Source: Pseudooceanicola atlanticus
GTDB taxonomy: Bacteria; Pseudomonadota; Alphaproteobacteria; Rhodobacterales; Rhodobacteraceae
NCBI RefSeq assembly: GCF_000768315.1
Contig: NZ_AQQX01000011.1
Span: 46,928-110,927 of the forward strand
Length of the DNA: 64,000 nucleotides
Direction: 5' to 3'
Made by a program: the position numbers and the translations under genes. Under the pieces are notes generated by a model. The model searched no databases. It was not told the DNA's origin and was given only the letters and a program-made list of their open reading frames with translations. This document shows positions 36,428-45,881 of the stretch, in pieces (position 1 is the first letter of the stretch; each line of letters begins with the position of its first letter).

Positions 36428-36509
36428 ACACGAGGGGGCGTATAGCAACAGCGGAATCCCCCGTCCAGAGCCTTTTCGACATAAAGCTGTGATTTTTCTT
36501 CGAAGGCCC

Positions 36510-37442
36510 TCAGATGCGGGCGAAGACGGTGTCGGCGGTCAACTCTCCGTCATGCGAAACCATATTTTTCGAATGCAAATCAATGAGATGCGCCAAGACG
36601 TTCCGCGCGGCGGCGGGCAGGAGCCTGCGGTCGATATCCGTGTAGACCCGCGCGGCTAGGTCGGTTGCATTGCCCGGACCGGCCTCCAACGCGGTCAGGA
36701 TGCCGGCCTCGCGGTGTTCGCGATGCGTGATCAGCCAGTCCAGCCGCTCATGCGGGGCGCGCAGCAGGTCGCCGTGGCCCGACAGGTACAGATCGGCGGG
36801 GCGCGCGCGCATGCGGCGGCAGCTGTCCATGAACTGGGTGAGGTCGCCATCGGGGGGCGACACGATGGATGTCGACCAGTCCATCACCAGGTCCCCCACG
36901 AAGACGGTGCCGAATCCCCCGTTGCCCAGCGCCAGGTCGAAACACATGTGGTTGCTGTGATGCCCAGGCGTCCAGAGCGCCTGCAGACGCCAGCCATCGC
37001 CCTCGACGATCTGTTCGTCCTCCAGGACGATGTCGGGGGCGAATCCGGTATCCGACCCTTCGCCGCCGCCAAGCCCGCCTTGCGCGGCCAGCGCCCGCAT
37101 CACATCGGACTGGCCAGCCGTGGCATCGCCATAGGCCAGGACCGGGGCGCCGGTCATCTTTGCCAGCGGCCGGGCGAGGGGGGAGTGATCGGAATGGGCG
37201 TGGGTGACGAAGATATGAGTGATCGTCTCGCCATCGCGCAGGGCATCCAGGATCGCCTGCTGGTGCATCACGTCCAGCGGGCCGGGATCGATCACCGCGA
37301 CGCCGCCGCCATTGGTCACCAGGTAGGTGTTGGTGCCGCGGAAGGTGAAGGCCGACGGGTTGTCACACAGGATGCGCCGGACGCCCGGGGCGACCTCTTC
37401 GGGGCGGCCGGGAACGGGATTGAACGCATCGGGGTGGTACAT
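36510..37442 (-). CDS. MBL-fold metallo-hydrolase (LACTB2-like)
   Basis: A 310-residue metallo-beta-lactamase-fold hydrolase. ITHIFVTHAHSDHSP holds the HxHxDH metal-binding motif; further ligands are in LWTPGHHSNHMCF, VFVGDLVMDW and LSGHGD. The C-terminal helical extension (about 225-310, ALEAGPGNATDLAARVYTDIDRRL) resembles LACTB2-type and roseobacter 'beta-lactamase domain' proteins. The substrate is unknown, and a lactonase or endoribonuclease type activity cannot be told apart here. It is divergent from the EnvZ-like kinase gene. Confidence 0.9.
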   Translation of the reverse strand: MYHPDAFNPVPGRPEEVAPGVRRILCDNPSAFTFRGTNTYLVTNGGGVAVIDPGPLDVMHQQAILDALRDGETITHIFVTHAHSDHSPLARPLAKMTGAPVLAYGDATAGQSDVMRALAAQGGLGGGEGSDTGFAPDIVLEDEQIVEGDGWRLQALWTPGHHSNHMCFDLALGNGGFGTVFVGDLVMDWSTSIVSPPDGDLTQFMDSCRRMRARPADLYLSGHGDLLRAPHERLDWLITHREHREAGILTALEAGPGNATDLAARVYTDIDRRLLPAAARNVLAHLIDLHSKNMVSHDGELTADTVFARI

Positions 37443-37494
37443 GGGAAAGTCCTGTGCTTCTGTCGGCTTGTCTTCAACGGGTGCAACCTAGACC

Positions 37495-38781
37495 ATGACC
37501 TTTGCCTGGCTCAAACGATATGTGCCGCGCGGCCTGTATGGCCGGGCCGCGCTGATCCTCGTGCTGCCCGTGGTGGTGGTGCAGCTGGTCGTGTCCGTCG
37601 TCTTCATTCAGCGCCATTTCGAGGGCGTGACCACCCAGATGACCGGCGCGATCAGCTCCGAACTGGCTCTGGTCGCGGAAATCCCGCCCGATCAGCGGGA
37701 CGCGCTGGCCAATGCGCTCGACATCACGGTCGCGCCCGCGGAAAGCGTGCCACCGCGGGATCTGCGGCGCTGGTACGACCTGTCGGGCGTGTCGGTCATT
37801 CGCACCTTGAAAGAGCGCCTGCCGCAATTGCTGGCGGTCGAAATGCCCGACGACTACATCGTGCGCGCCTATCTCGACAGTGACGAGGGGCCGATGCGCC
37901 TGACCTTCCCGCGCAGCCAGGTGTCGGCCTCGAACCCGCATCAATTGCTGGTCAACATGGTCTTTTTCGGCGGGCTGATGACCATCGTCGCCTTCATCTA
38001 CTTGCGCAACCAGCTGCGCCCCATCACCCGGCTTGCCAAGGCGGCAGAGGCGTTCGGCAAGGGCCAGACCATGCCCTACAAACCCGCCGGCGCGGTCGAG
38101 GTGCGGGCCGCCGGTGCCGCCTTCCTGGCGATGCGGGCGCGGATCGAACGGCAGATCGAACAGCGCACGCTGATGCTCTCGGGGGTCAGTCACGACCTGC
38201 GCACGCCGCTGACCCGGCTGAAACTGGGCCTGTCGATGCTCGACGACGAAGAGCGCGAACCGCTGGAACGCGATGTCGAAGAGATGCAGATGCTGATCGA
38301 GGAATTCCTCGCCTTCGCCCGTGGTGCGGCGTCCGAACAGGTGGAAAAGACCGATCCGATCGCGCTTGTCTCGCATATCGTGGCCGATGCCGACCGGATG
38401 GGCGGGGCCGTGACCCTGGCCGAGGCCGAGGGCGAAGGCGAGATCCGCCTGCGCCCCATGGCCATGCGGCGGGCGGTGGAAAACCTGCTGTCCAATGCGC
38501 AGCGCTATGGCACGCGGGCCGAGGTCTCGGTGCACCTGACGGACAAGTCCCTGCGGATCCGGGTGGAGGATGACGGCCCCGGCATCCCTCCGGACAGGCG
38601 GGAGGAGGCGATGCGCCCCTTTGCCCGGCTGGAACCTGCGCGCAACCAGAACAAGGGTTCGGGCGTGGGGTTGGGGCTGGCCATCGCCACGGATATCGCC
38701 CGCGCCCATGGCGGCGTGCTGCGCCTTGGCGTGTCGGATCGCCTGGGTGGTCTGCAGGCCGATATCGTGATCGCGCGCTAG
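37495..38781 (+). CDS. EnvZ-like two-component sensor histidine kinase (orphan in window)
   Basis: A 428-residue kinase. Membrane helix 1 is about 17-37, a short periplasmic sensor (40-145) and membrane helix 2 (LLVNMVFFGGLMTIVAFIYL) follow, then HAMP, the H-box SGVSHDLRTPLTRLKLGLSML, and the ATPase domain (VENLLSNAQRYG, EDDGPGIPPDRREEAMRPF, GSGVGLGLAIATDIARAHGG). RTPLTRLKLGL and the ending resemble EnvZ/OmpB-type kinases. No response-regulator gene is adjacent, so its partner is elsewhere. Its stop overlaps the convergent ligase stop by 4 bp. Confidence 0.9.
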   Translation: MTFAWLKRYVPRGLYGRAALILVLPVVVVQLVVSVVFIQRHFEGVTTQMTGAISSELALVAEIPPDQRDALANALDITVAPAESVPPRDLRRWYDLSGVSVIRTLKERLPQLLAVEMPDDYIVRAYLDSDEGPMRLTFPRSQVSASNPHQLLVNMVFFGGLMTIVAFIYLRNQLRPITRLAKAAEAFGKGQTMPYKPAGAVEVRAAGAAFLAMRARIERQIEQRTLMLSGVSHDLRTPLTRLKLGLSMLDDEEREPLERDVEEMQMLIEEFLAFARGAASEQVEKTDPIALVSHIVADADRMGGAVTLAEAEGEGEIRLRPMAMRRAVENLLSNAQRYGTRAEVSVHLTDKSLRIRVEDDGPGIPPDRREEAMRPFARLEPARNQNKGSGVGLGLAIATDIARAHGGVLRLGVSDRLGGLQADIVIAR

Positions 38782-40355
38782 GCCGGATCGACCGGATCCG
38801 GCAGCATCTCCCGCAGGGTTTCGATCCGGTCCGCCTCGGCGGCGGGCTTGTCCCGTCGGATCCGGGCGATGCGGGGAAAGCGCATGGCAACCCCGGATTT
38901 GTGCCGCTTGGAACGGTTCAGCCCCTCGAACGCGATCTCCAGCACCAGGTCGGGTTTGACCGCGCGGACCGGCCCGAAGCGGTCGGTCGTGTTCTGGCGC
39001 ACGAAACGGTCCAGCTCGACCAACTCCTCGTCGGTAAAGCCGAAATAGGCCTTGCCCACCGGCACCAGCGTATCGCCATCCCAGACGCCAAAGCCGAAAT
39101 CCGAGTAATAGCCCGACCGTTTGCCATGCCCGCGCTGCGCATTCATCAGCACCGCGTCTATGCGCATGGGATCGCGTTTCCACTTGTACCAATGGCCCCG
39201 GATCCGGCCTGCCAGGTAGGGGCTGTCGCGCCGCTTGATCATGACGCCCTCGATCACCTGGTCGGGCGGATCGGCGCGCAGGGCGGCCAAGTCGTCCCAT
39301 GTGGCGAAGTCCAGTCGCGGCGACAGGTCGAACCGTAGCGGATCCAGCGCCGAAACCATCGCCGACAACCGATCATGCCGTTTTGTGAAAGGAAGCTCTC
39401 GCAAATCCTGTCCATCCTCGACCATGATATCATATATCCGCAAGAATGCGGGATGAGAGGCTAGCAGGCTTTTCGGCGCGGTCTTTCGGTTCAGGCGCTT
39501 CTGCAGATCGCCGAAGGGCGCGACGCGATCGCCGCGCTTGACCAGCAGCTCTCCGTCCAACGCGCCTTCGAACGCCATGGCGTCGATCAGGTCGGGAAAG
39601 GCGCGCGAGATATCCTCTCCGGTCCGGGAATAGAGCCGCCTTTCACCCTGGTCCGACACGGCCTGCACGCGAATCCCGTCCCATTTCCACTCGGCCGCGT
39701 AGTCGTCGGGGGGCAGGGCGCGCAGGTCATCCAGGTCGATGGGCGTCGACAGCATCACGGGGCGGAACGGGGCGCGGGCGGCATTCACCGGCTTCTCACC
39801 GCCCTCTGCCCAGGCGAACAGCACGGTATAGGGCGGCTCGAGGCCGTGCCACAGCTCCTCGATCTCGGTCACCTGCAGATCGCCGTATTGCGCCAGCGCC
39901 GACCGCGCCAGCCGCGCCGACACCCCGACCCGCATCCCGCCGGTGGCCAGCTTGAGGTAGGCATAGCGTTCAGACTGGACCATCTGGTCCAGCCGTGCGG
40001 CGATCACCCCGGGCAGGGCGGCCTTGCCGGTCGTCTGCAATTCCTCGACCAGGTCGGGCAGGGGCGGCGAAACCGGGTCGTCGGGTTCCGGCCAGATCAG
40101 GGCGATCGTTTCTGCGAGGTCCCCGACAAAATCATAGGACAGCGCGAACAGCGTCTCGTCCGCCCGCTCCGCCACCAGCCCCCGCAGCAGCGACGGGGTT
40201 ACGGACCGAAGCTCAAGATCGCCCGTCAGGGCGGCCAGCGCATAGCCCCGTTCCGGGTCACTGCGCGCGCCGAAGAAATCGACCAGCAGCCGCAGCTTTC
40301 CGTTCCGCGCCGGGGTAAAGGCCAGACGCTCCAGCAGGTCGGCAAAGGCGATCAT
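38778..40355 (-). CDS. ATP-dependent DNA ligase (bacterial ligase-exonuclease type)
   Basis: A 525-residue ligase. The N-terminal domain is about 1-190, and the adenylation domain has motif I EWKWDGIRVQ with the AMP-accepting Lys. Later motifs are LDGELL, EGVMIKRRDSPYLAGRIRGHWYKWKR (motifs IV-V region) and the OB-fold domain. It belongs to the family encoded with a ligase-associated exonuclease and, in full operons, a DEXH helicase and PdeM phosphoesterase. Here only the exonuclease is adjacent, overlapping by ATGA (40352-40355). The start ATG at 40355 follows that overlap. Confidence 0.92.
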   Translation of the reverse strand: MIAFADLLERLAFTPARNGKLRLLVDFFGARSDPERGYALAALTGDLELRSVTPSLLRGLVAERADETLFALSYDFVGDLAETIALIWPEPDDPVSPPLPDLVEELQTTGKAALPGVIAARLDQMVQSERYAYLKLATGGMRVGVSARLARSALAQYGDLQVTEIEELWHGLEPPYTVLFAWAEGGEKPVNAARAPFRPVMLSTPIDLDDLRALPPDDYAAEWKWDGIRVQAVSDQGERRLYSRTGEDISRAFPDLIDAMAFEGALDGELLVKRGDRVAPFGDLQKRLNRKTAPKSLLASHPAFLRIYDIMVEDGQDLRELPFTKRHDRLSAMVSALDPLRFDLSPRLDFATWDDLAALRADPPDQVIEGVMIKRRDSPYLAGRIRGHWYKWKRDPMRIDAVLMNAQRGHGKRSGYYSDFGFGVWDGDTLVPVGKAYFGFTDEELVELDRFVRQNTTDRFGPVRAVKPDLVLEIAFEGLNRSKRHKSGVAMRFPRIARIRRDKPAAEADRIETLREMLPDPVDPA

Positions 40356-41362
40356 TCCGGCACCTCGTCCTCGTAGCCCACCAGTCGCAGCGGACGCCCC
40401 TTGCGGCCCGTCATCTCGCACCACCGCATCAGCGCATCTTCGCGCCCATGGGTGATCCAGGTTTCCTCCGGATCCAGCTCTTCGATGGTGCGGGTCAGGT
40501 CGGGCCAGTCGACATGGTCCGACAGGATCAGCGGTAGCTCCACCCCCCGCGCCTTGGCCCGGTTCCGGATCTGCATCCAGCCCGAGGCAAAGCCGATCAG
40601 CGGGTCGGGAAAGCGCCGCGCCCAGGGCGCGTTGAAGGCCGAGGGCGGCGCGATCACAATCTGCCCGGCATAGGCTTTTTTGTCGGTCTTGTCGCTGGTT
40701 GCGGCGCGCAGCTCACCAAGTGCGATACCCTGGTCGGCGTGGTAATCGCACAATTTCTGCAACGCGCCATGGATATAGATCGGCTTGTCCCAGCCGGCCT
40801 CCCGGATCAGGGCGATGACCCGTTGCGCCTTGCCCAGCGCATACGCTCCGACCAGGTGCGCCCGGTCGGGAAAGGCCGCGAGCGACTGCATCAACCGGGC
40901 GATTTCCTCGGCCGGATCGGGGTGCTTGAAGACCGGCAGGGCAAAGGTCGCCTCGGTCACGAACACGTCGCAGGGGACGGGCTCAAACGGGGCGCAGGCG
41001 GGGTTCGGATGGCGGCAATAATCGCCCGACACGACGAACCGCTTGCCGCCGTGATCCAGCACGATCTGCGCCGATCCCAGGACGTGACCGGCAGGCACGA
41101 ACCGCACCGTGACGCCGCCGATATCGACGGGCTCTGCCCCGGCCTCCTGCCGCGTGTCGGTGAAACCCTCGCCATAGCGCAGCGCCATGATGTCCAGCGT
41201 CTGCCGCGTCGCCAGAACCGCGCCGTGCCCGGCCCGCGCATGATCCGCATGGCCATGGGTGATCAATGCGCGGGGCACCGGAACGACCGGGTCGATCCAG
41301 AAATCCCCCGGCGGAGAATACAGCCCCTGGGGCGTCGGATGCAGCACATCTTCGAAACGCAT
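40352..41362 (-). CDS. ligase-associated DNA exonuclease (MBL/beta-CASP type)
   Basis: A 336-residue metallo-beta-lactamase-fold nuclease related to SNM1/Artemis. LITHGHADHARAGHGAVLATRQTLDIM provides the HxHxDH metal site, VSGDYCRHPNPACAPFEPVPCDVFVTEATFALP and YALGKAQRVIAL follow, and LILSDHVDWPDLTRTIEEL is the beta-CASP-region His. It is predicted to process DNA ends for the adjacent ligase and probably functions in repair. It is the first gene of the two-gene minus-strand operon. Confidence 0.93.
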   Translation of the reverse strand: MRFEDVLHPTPQGLYSPPGDFWIDPVVPVPRALITHGHADHARAGHGAVLATRQTLDIMALRYGEGFTDTRQEAGAEPVDIGGVTVRFVPAGHVLGSAQIVLDHGGKRFVVSGDYCRHPNPACAPFEPVPCDVFVTEATFALPVFKHPDPAEEIARLMQSLAAFPDRAHLVGAYALGKAQRVIALIREAGWDKPIYIHGALQKLCDYHADQGIALGELRAATSDKTDKKAYAGQIVIAPPSAFNAPWARRFPDPLIGFASGWMQIRNRAKARGVELPLILSDHVDWPDLTRTIEELDPEETWITHGREDALMRWCEMTGRKGRPLRLVGYEDEVPE

Positions 41363-41391
41363 GCAGGGAAGTTAGGCGATTGGCGGAGGTT

Positions 41392-41467
41392 TGGTAGGCC
41401 CGGCAGGATTTGAACCCGCAACCAAAGCGTTATGAGCGCTCTGCTCTAACCGTTGAGCTACAGGCCC
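41392..41467 (-). tRNA. tRNA-Ile2 (anticodon CAT, lysidine-modified type)
   Basis: 76 nt including CCA. Acceptor GGGCCTG/CGGGCCT (two G-U pairs), D-stem GCTC/GAGC, anticodon stem GAGCG/CGCTT with loop CTCATAA (anticodon CAT), T-stem GCGGG/CCTGC, discriminator A. The CTCATAA loop and overall sequence match the AUA-reading isoleucine tRNA, whose C34 is converted to lysidine by TilS. Elongator tRNA-Met of related bacteria has a different acceptor stem and anticodon arm. Confidence 0.9.
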
Positions 41468-41689
41468 GCCTGATCCCTGATTAGGCAAAGCGCCAAATAG
41501 CGTCAAGCATCACGGGCTTTGCCGAAGCGGGTGTGGCTGATCGGCCATCAAAATTGACGCAAGGGAAGTGCGACCGAAATAAAAGCTTTGGGCAAACTGG
41601 ATCAACTGGGTAACCTGACACCGCTTGTTCGTGCAGGGGCCAATCAAGGGCGGGTTAACGCCTGAAAACTGGTAAGGACAACAAAGGGT

Positions 41690-41953
41690 ATGAAAATGAA
41701 GAAATTTACCACATTCCTCTGCGCCGTCGGCGTTGCCGGCTCTCTTGCGGTCACACCGGCCCCGGCCAGGGCTTGTTACACCAATTGCGGCACCAACAAT
41801 GCCGGCGTCGCCGCCAGCGTCGTCGTTCTGGGGATGCTGCTGCTGATCATCGGCACCCAGCTGGGCAGTGGCACCAGCGGTGGCGGCCTGGCCTCGACCA
41901 AGGGCTCGGCGGATGACGACAAGGGCGAACCCCAATTCGTCAAGGATTTCTGA
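41690..41953 (+). CDS. small exported / membrane-anchored protein
   Basis: An 87-residue protein with a signal peptide (MKMKKFTTFLCAVGVAGSLAVTPAPARA), a short Cys-containing stretch (CYTNCGTNN), one transmembrane helix (ASVVVLGMLLLIIGTQLG) and a soluble tail (SGGGLASTKGSADDDKGEPQFVKDF). Two cysteines after the signal site suggest a small oxidised loop. An in-frame ATG at 41696 with AAGG 8 bp upstream is an alternative start. No family was recognised. The upstream 220 bp hold no gene. Confidence 0.65.
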   Translation: MKMKKFTTFLCAVGVAGSLAVTPAPARACYTNCGTNNAGVAASVVVLGMLLLIIGTQLGSGTSGGGLASTKGSADDDKGEPQFVKDF

Positions 41954-42044
41954 TCCCATAGAGTTTGGAAAGGGCGCCGCTCTGGCGTCCTTTCCCGTTC
42001 CGTCCTATCCTGACCCGACGGTTAACAAACCCGGGGAGGGGTCG

Positions 42045-42890
42045 ATGACGCATTCGCACAAGGTGGGCCGGTTCACGGTGACGTGGCTGGTCGATGGCTA
42101 CGGGCGGGCGCCGAACACGCTGTTCCCGAATTTCGACATGGACCGCGCCCGCGCCGCCGCCGATCAGGCCGGCCACGAATATGACGGCCAGACTGTGGAA
42201 ATCCCGATCCAGGGCTTCGCCATCCAGGACGGGGACGAGATCACCATCGTCGATGCCGGCGCACCCGATGGCTATTCCGACACGACCGGCAAATTCGTCG
42301 CGGCAATGGAGCAGGCGGGCATCGACCCGACCCGCGTCACCCGACTGGCCATGACCCATCTGCATGTGGATCACGTAGGCCAGATGGTCGAACCCGACGG
42401 CACCATGCGCTTTCCCAATGCGCAGCTGGTCTCAGGGGCAGGGGATTGGGATCATTTCTTCGATGACGCCTTCTATGCCAGCAAGAAACCGGGGGGGCGC
42501 GAACAGGCCTCCATCGATGTGACGCGCCGCGCCTGCCTGCCCTATGCCCAGCAACGCCGCGAGATCACCGGCGAAACGGAGATCGCCCCCGGCCTCACCA
42601 TGGTGCCGCTGCCCGGTCACACGCCCGGCCATTGCGGCATCCGGATCGACGATGGCGGCGACAGCCTGCTGATCTGGGGCGACATCATCCATTCCGCGAC
42701 CTTCCAGGTGGCCGAACCCGATTGGGGCGTGCTGTTCGACATCGACCCGGACCAGGCCCGCGCCACGCGTCAGGCGCTCTTTGCCAAAATTGCGCAGGAC
42801 GGCACGCCGATCACCGGCCCCCATGTACCGCGTCCCGGCCCGTGGCGGGTGGAAAAGGCGCCCATCGGCTATCGCCTGACCGCGATCTGA
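42045..42890 (+). CDS. MBL-fold metallo-hydrolase
   Basis: A 281-residue hydrolase. LAMTHLHVDHVGQM is the HxHxDH metal site, and VPLPGHTPGHCGIRI and LIWGDIIHSATFQ give further ligands. It belongs to the broad glyoxalase II/lactonase-like set. GGGGAGGGG precedes the ATG at 42045 (MTHSHKVGRFTVTWLVDGYG), which decides this start over a much longer in-frame extension. The substrate is unknown, with AHL lactonase or glyoxalase-like activity possible. The gene is followed 98 bp later by purM. Confidence 0.88.
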   Translation: MTHSHKVGRFTVTWLVDGYGRAPNTLFPNFDMDRARAAADQAGHEYDGQTVEIPIQGFAIQDGDEITIVDAGAPDGYSDTTGKFVAAMEQAGIDPTRVTRLAMTHLHVDHVGQMVEPDGTMRFPNAQLVSGAGDWDHFFDDAFYASKKPGGREQASIDVTRRACLPYAQQRREITGETEIAPGLTMVPLPGHTPGHCGIRIDDGGDSLLIWGDIIHSATFQVAEPDWGVLFDIDPDQARATRQALFAKIAQDGTPITGPHVPRPGPWRVEKAPIGYRLTAI

Positions 42891-42988
42891 GCGCCTGACC
42901 AGGCGCATCAACTGACGCATCCGGGCCTCTGGCCATGGACATGCCCTCCGCTCTGTTCTATCGCAGGCGCAACCATCCGGAGGGCCAG

Positions 42989-44035
42989 ATGAGCGACAAG
43001 AAAAACGGGATCACCTATGCCGATGCAGGGGTCGATATCGACGCCGGCAACGAACTGGTCGAACGGATCAAACCGGCGGCCAAGCGCACTGCGCGCTCGG
43101 GCACGATGGCCGGGCTGGGCGGCTTCGGCGCTCTGTTCGACCTCAAGGGCGCGGGCTACGAGGATCCGATCCTCGTCGCCGCCACCGACGGCGTGGGCAC
43201 CAAGCTGCGGATCGCCATCGACACGGGCCACGTGTACACGATCGGCATCGATCTTGTCGCCATGTGCGTCAACGACCTGGTCTGCCAGGGGGCGGAGCCG
43301 CTGTTCTTCCTCGACTATTTCGCCACCGGCAAGCTGGAGCTCGACCAGGCGACCAGCATCATCGAAGGCATCGCCAAGGGCTGCGAAGGGTCGGGCTGTG
43401 CGCTGATCGGGGGCGAGACCGCGGAGATGCCCGGCATGTACCATGACGGCGACTTCGACCTCGCGGGCTTTGCCGTGGGCGCGATGGAACGCGGCGCCGA
43501 CCTGCCCGCCGGTGTCAGCGATGGCGACGTGCTGCTGGGCCTCGCCTCGGACGGGGTGCATTCCAACGGCTATTCGCTGGTCCGCCGCATCGTCGAGACG
43601 TCCGGTCTGAAATGGTCCGACATGTGCCCCTGGCAGGATGGCACCGTGGGCGAGGCACTGCTGGCGCCGACCCGGCTTTACGTTCAGCCCGCGCTTGCCG
43701 CGATCCGCGCCGGTGGCGTGCATGGCCTCGCGCATATCACCGGCGGTGGCCTGACCGAAAACCTGCCCCGGGTCCTGCCCGACGGGCTGGGGGTCGAAGT
43801 CGACCTGAATGCCTGGCGCCTGCCGCCGGTCTTTGCCTGGCTCGCCCAGCAAGGCGGCATGGCCGAGGCCGAACTGCTCAAGACCTTCAATGCCGGGATC
43901 GGCATGGTTGTGGTCGTGGCCGCCGATCAGGCCGAGGCGCTGACCGCAACCCTGACCGAAGCCGGCGAAACCGTGTGCCAGCTGGGCCGCGTCGCCGCGG
44001 GCCGCGGCGTGTCCTACAAGGGCCACCTTCTTTGA
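42989..44035 (+). CDS. purM: phosphoribosylformylglycinamidine cyclo-ligase (AIR synthetase)
   Basis: A 348-residue ATP-dependent enzyme of purine biosynthesis. Motifs are [86 protein letters not shown] and [17 protein letters not shown]. The start is set by GGAGG at 42979-42983 and the family N-terminus [14 protein letters not shown]. Its TGA overlaps the purN TTG start. Confidence 0.96.
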   Translation: MSDKKNGITYADAGVDIDAGNELVERIKPAAKRTARSGTMAGLGGFGALFDLKGAGYEDPILVAATDGVGTKLRIAIDTGHVYTIGIDLVAMCVNDLVCQGAEPLFFLDYFATGKLELDQATSIIEGIAKGCEGSGCALIGGETAEMPGMYHDGDFDLAGFAVGAMERGADLPAGVSDGDVLLGLASDGVHSNGYSLVRRIVETSGLKWSDMCPWQDGTVGEALLAPTRLYVQPALAAIRAGGVHGLAHITGGGLTENLPRVLPDGLGVEVDLNAWRLPPVFAWLAQQGGMAEAELLKTFNAGIGMVVVVAADQAEALTATLTEAGETVCQLGRVAAGRGVSYKGHLL

Positions 44036-44628
44036 CCAAAGGCGTCGCGATCCTGATTTCCGGCGGCGGTTCCAACATGGTCAAGCTGGTGGAGAGCATG
44101 CAGGGCGACCATCCCGCGCGCCCCGTTCTTGTCCTGTCGAACCAGGCCGATGCGGGCGGGATCCGCAAGGCGGCCGAGATGGGCGTGCCCACGGCAATCG
44201 TCGATCACCGCCCCTTCAAGGGCGACCGGTCTGCATTCGAGGCCGAGTTGATCCGCGTGATCGACGCCACCGCGCCCGATATCGTCTGCCTCGCCGGGTT
44301 CATGCGCATCCTGACGGAGACCTTCACCGGCCATTACGCGGGGCGGATGCTCAATATCCACCCCTCGCTGCTGCCCAAGTATCGCGGGCTGCACACCCAT
44401 GCTCGCGCGATCGAGGCCGGCGATACGGAGGCCGGCTGCACCGTGCACGAGGTCACCGCCGAACTGGATGACGGACCGATCCTTGGCCAGGCGCGCGTGC
44501 CGATCCTGCCCGAGGACACGCCCGATGCGCTGGCCGCCCGGGTTCTGACCCAGGAACACCGCCTCTACCCCCAGGCGCTGCGCCGCTTTGCCGCCGGTGA
44601 CCGGACGCGATTGGACCTCGCGCCTTAA
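44032..44628 (+). CDS. purN: phosphoribosylglycinamide formyltransferase (TTG start)
   Basis: A 198-residue 10-formyl-THF-dependent enzyme. [17 protein letters not shown] (start), [49 protein letters not shown] (Asn-His-Asp active-site region) and [19 protein letters not shown] identify it. The only start consistent with the N-terminus is TTG at 44032, overlapping the purM TGA as TTGA; the first ATG lies inside the ISGGGSNM substrate loop. Translational coupling likely compensates for the weak start. Confidence 0.94.
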   Translation: MTKGVAILISGGGSNMVKLVESMQGDHPARPVLVLSNQADAGGIRKAAEMGVPTAIVDHRPFKGDRSAFEAELIRVIDATAPDIVCLAGFMRILTETFTGHYAGRMLNIHPSLLPKYRGLHTHARAIEAGDTEAGCTVHEVTAELDDGPILGQARVPILPEDTPDALAARVLTQEHRLYPQALRRFAAGDRTRLDLAP

Positions 44629-44711
44629 CAGGTTCCCAAGGCCCCCGGAATGGCATATACGGGCTAGACCGTCGGATGACCCGACCTCGTATTCACCATG
44701 CCAAGGGCCTT

Positions 44712-45869
44712 ATGCGAACACTCACCACGACCGAAGAACTCGCCGAGTTCTGCACGGAAGCCGCCCAGTTCGACTATGTCACTGTCGATACAGAGTTCCT
44801 GAGGGAACGGACCTATTACTCCCAGCTTTGCCTGATCCAGCTCGCCATGCCCGGCGAGACCGACGAGAACGCGGTTCTCGTGGATCCGCTGGCCGACGGT
44901 CTTGATCTCGAACCGCTTTACGAGCTTTTCCGCGACCGCTCCGTGGTCAAGGTGTTCCACGCGGCGCGCCAGGATCTCGAGATCTTCTATGTCGATGCCG
45001 GGGTCATTCCCGAACCGCTATTCGACACGCAGGTCGCCGCGATGGTCTGCGGTTTCGGCGAACAGGTCGGCTATGAAACGCTGGTGAAACGCATCGCCAA
45101 GGAACAGCTCGACAAATCCTCGCGCTTCACCGACTGGTCGCGCCGTCCGCTGACCGATGCGCAGAAGAAATACGCGGTGGCCGATGTCACCCACCTGCGC
45201 AAGATCTACGAATTCCTGGCCGACAAGCTGAAAAAGCAGAAACGCGCCGCCTGGGTCGAGGAAGAACTTCAGACGCTCACCTCGCCGGAAACCTATATCT
45301 CCCGCCCCGAAGAAGCTTGGCAGCGCGTGCGCACCCGTACCTCCTCCGCGCGGTTCCTGGGGCTGGTCAAGGAACTGGCCGAATTCCGCGAAGCCTACGC
45401 GCAGCGCAATAACGTCCCCCGCAACCGGGTCTACAAGGATGATGCGCTGGTCGAACTGGCCTCGACCAAACCGCAAAGCATGAAGGATCTCAGCCGGTCC
45501 CGCCTGCTGCTGCGCGAGGCCCGCAAGGGCGAGATCGCCGACGGTATCCTCGCCGCGGTCAAACGCGGGATGGAGGCCTCTGCCGATGACCTGCCCAAGC
45601 CTGACAAGGAACGCGACAAGCTCCAGGTCGATCCGGCGCTCGCCGATCTGCTGCGCGTTCTGCTCAAGGCCAAGGCCGACGGGGCAGGGGTCGCGCCCCG
45701 CCTGATCGCCGCGACCTCGGACCTCGACGCGATGTCCGCAGGCAAACGCGACGTGCCCGCGCTCCAGGGCTGGCGGCGCGATGTCTTCGGCGAAGCGGCG
45801 ATGCGGCTGTGCAATGGTGAGGTCGGCCTCGCCGCACGCAACGGCAAGGTCGATATCGTCGAACTTTGA
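44712..45869 (+). CDS. rnd: ribonuclease D
   Basis: A 385-residue 3'-5' exoribonuclease for tRNA maturation. A DEDD exonuclease domain (VTVDTEFLRERTYYSQLCLIQLA; FHAARQDLEIFY; DTQVAAMVCGFGEQVGYETLV; DWSRRPLTDAQKKYAVADVTHL) is followed by HRDC-type helices. The ATG at 44712 (MRTLTTTEELAEF) has AAGGG 6 bp upstream and gives the family N-terminus; the in-frame ATG at 44676 lacks a Shine-Dalgarno. Confidence 0.93.
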   Translation: MRTLTTTEELAEFCTEAAQFDYVTVDTEFLRERTYYSQLCLIQLAMPGETDENAVLVDPLADGLDLEPLYELFRDRSVVKVFHAARQDLEIFYVDAGVIPEPLFDTQVAAMVCGFGEQVGYETLVKRIAKEQLDKSSRFTDWSRRPLTDAQKKYAVADVTHLRKIYEFLADKLKKQKRAAWVEEELQTLTSPETYISRPEEAWQRVRTRTSSARFLGLVKELAEFREAYAQRNNVPRNRVYKDDALVELASTKPQSMKDLSRSRLLLREARKGEIADGILAAVKRGMEASADDLPKPDKERDKLQVDPALADLLRVLLKAKADGAGVAPRLIAATSDLDAMSAGKRDVPALQGWRRDVFGEAAMRLCNGEVGLAARNGKVDIVEL

Positions 45870-45881
45870 AACGCTGTCAGG

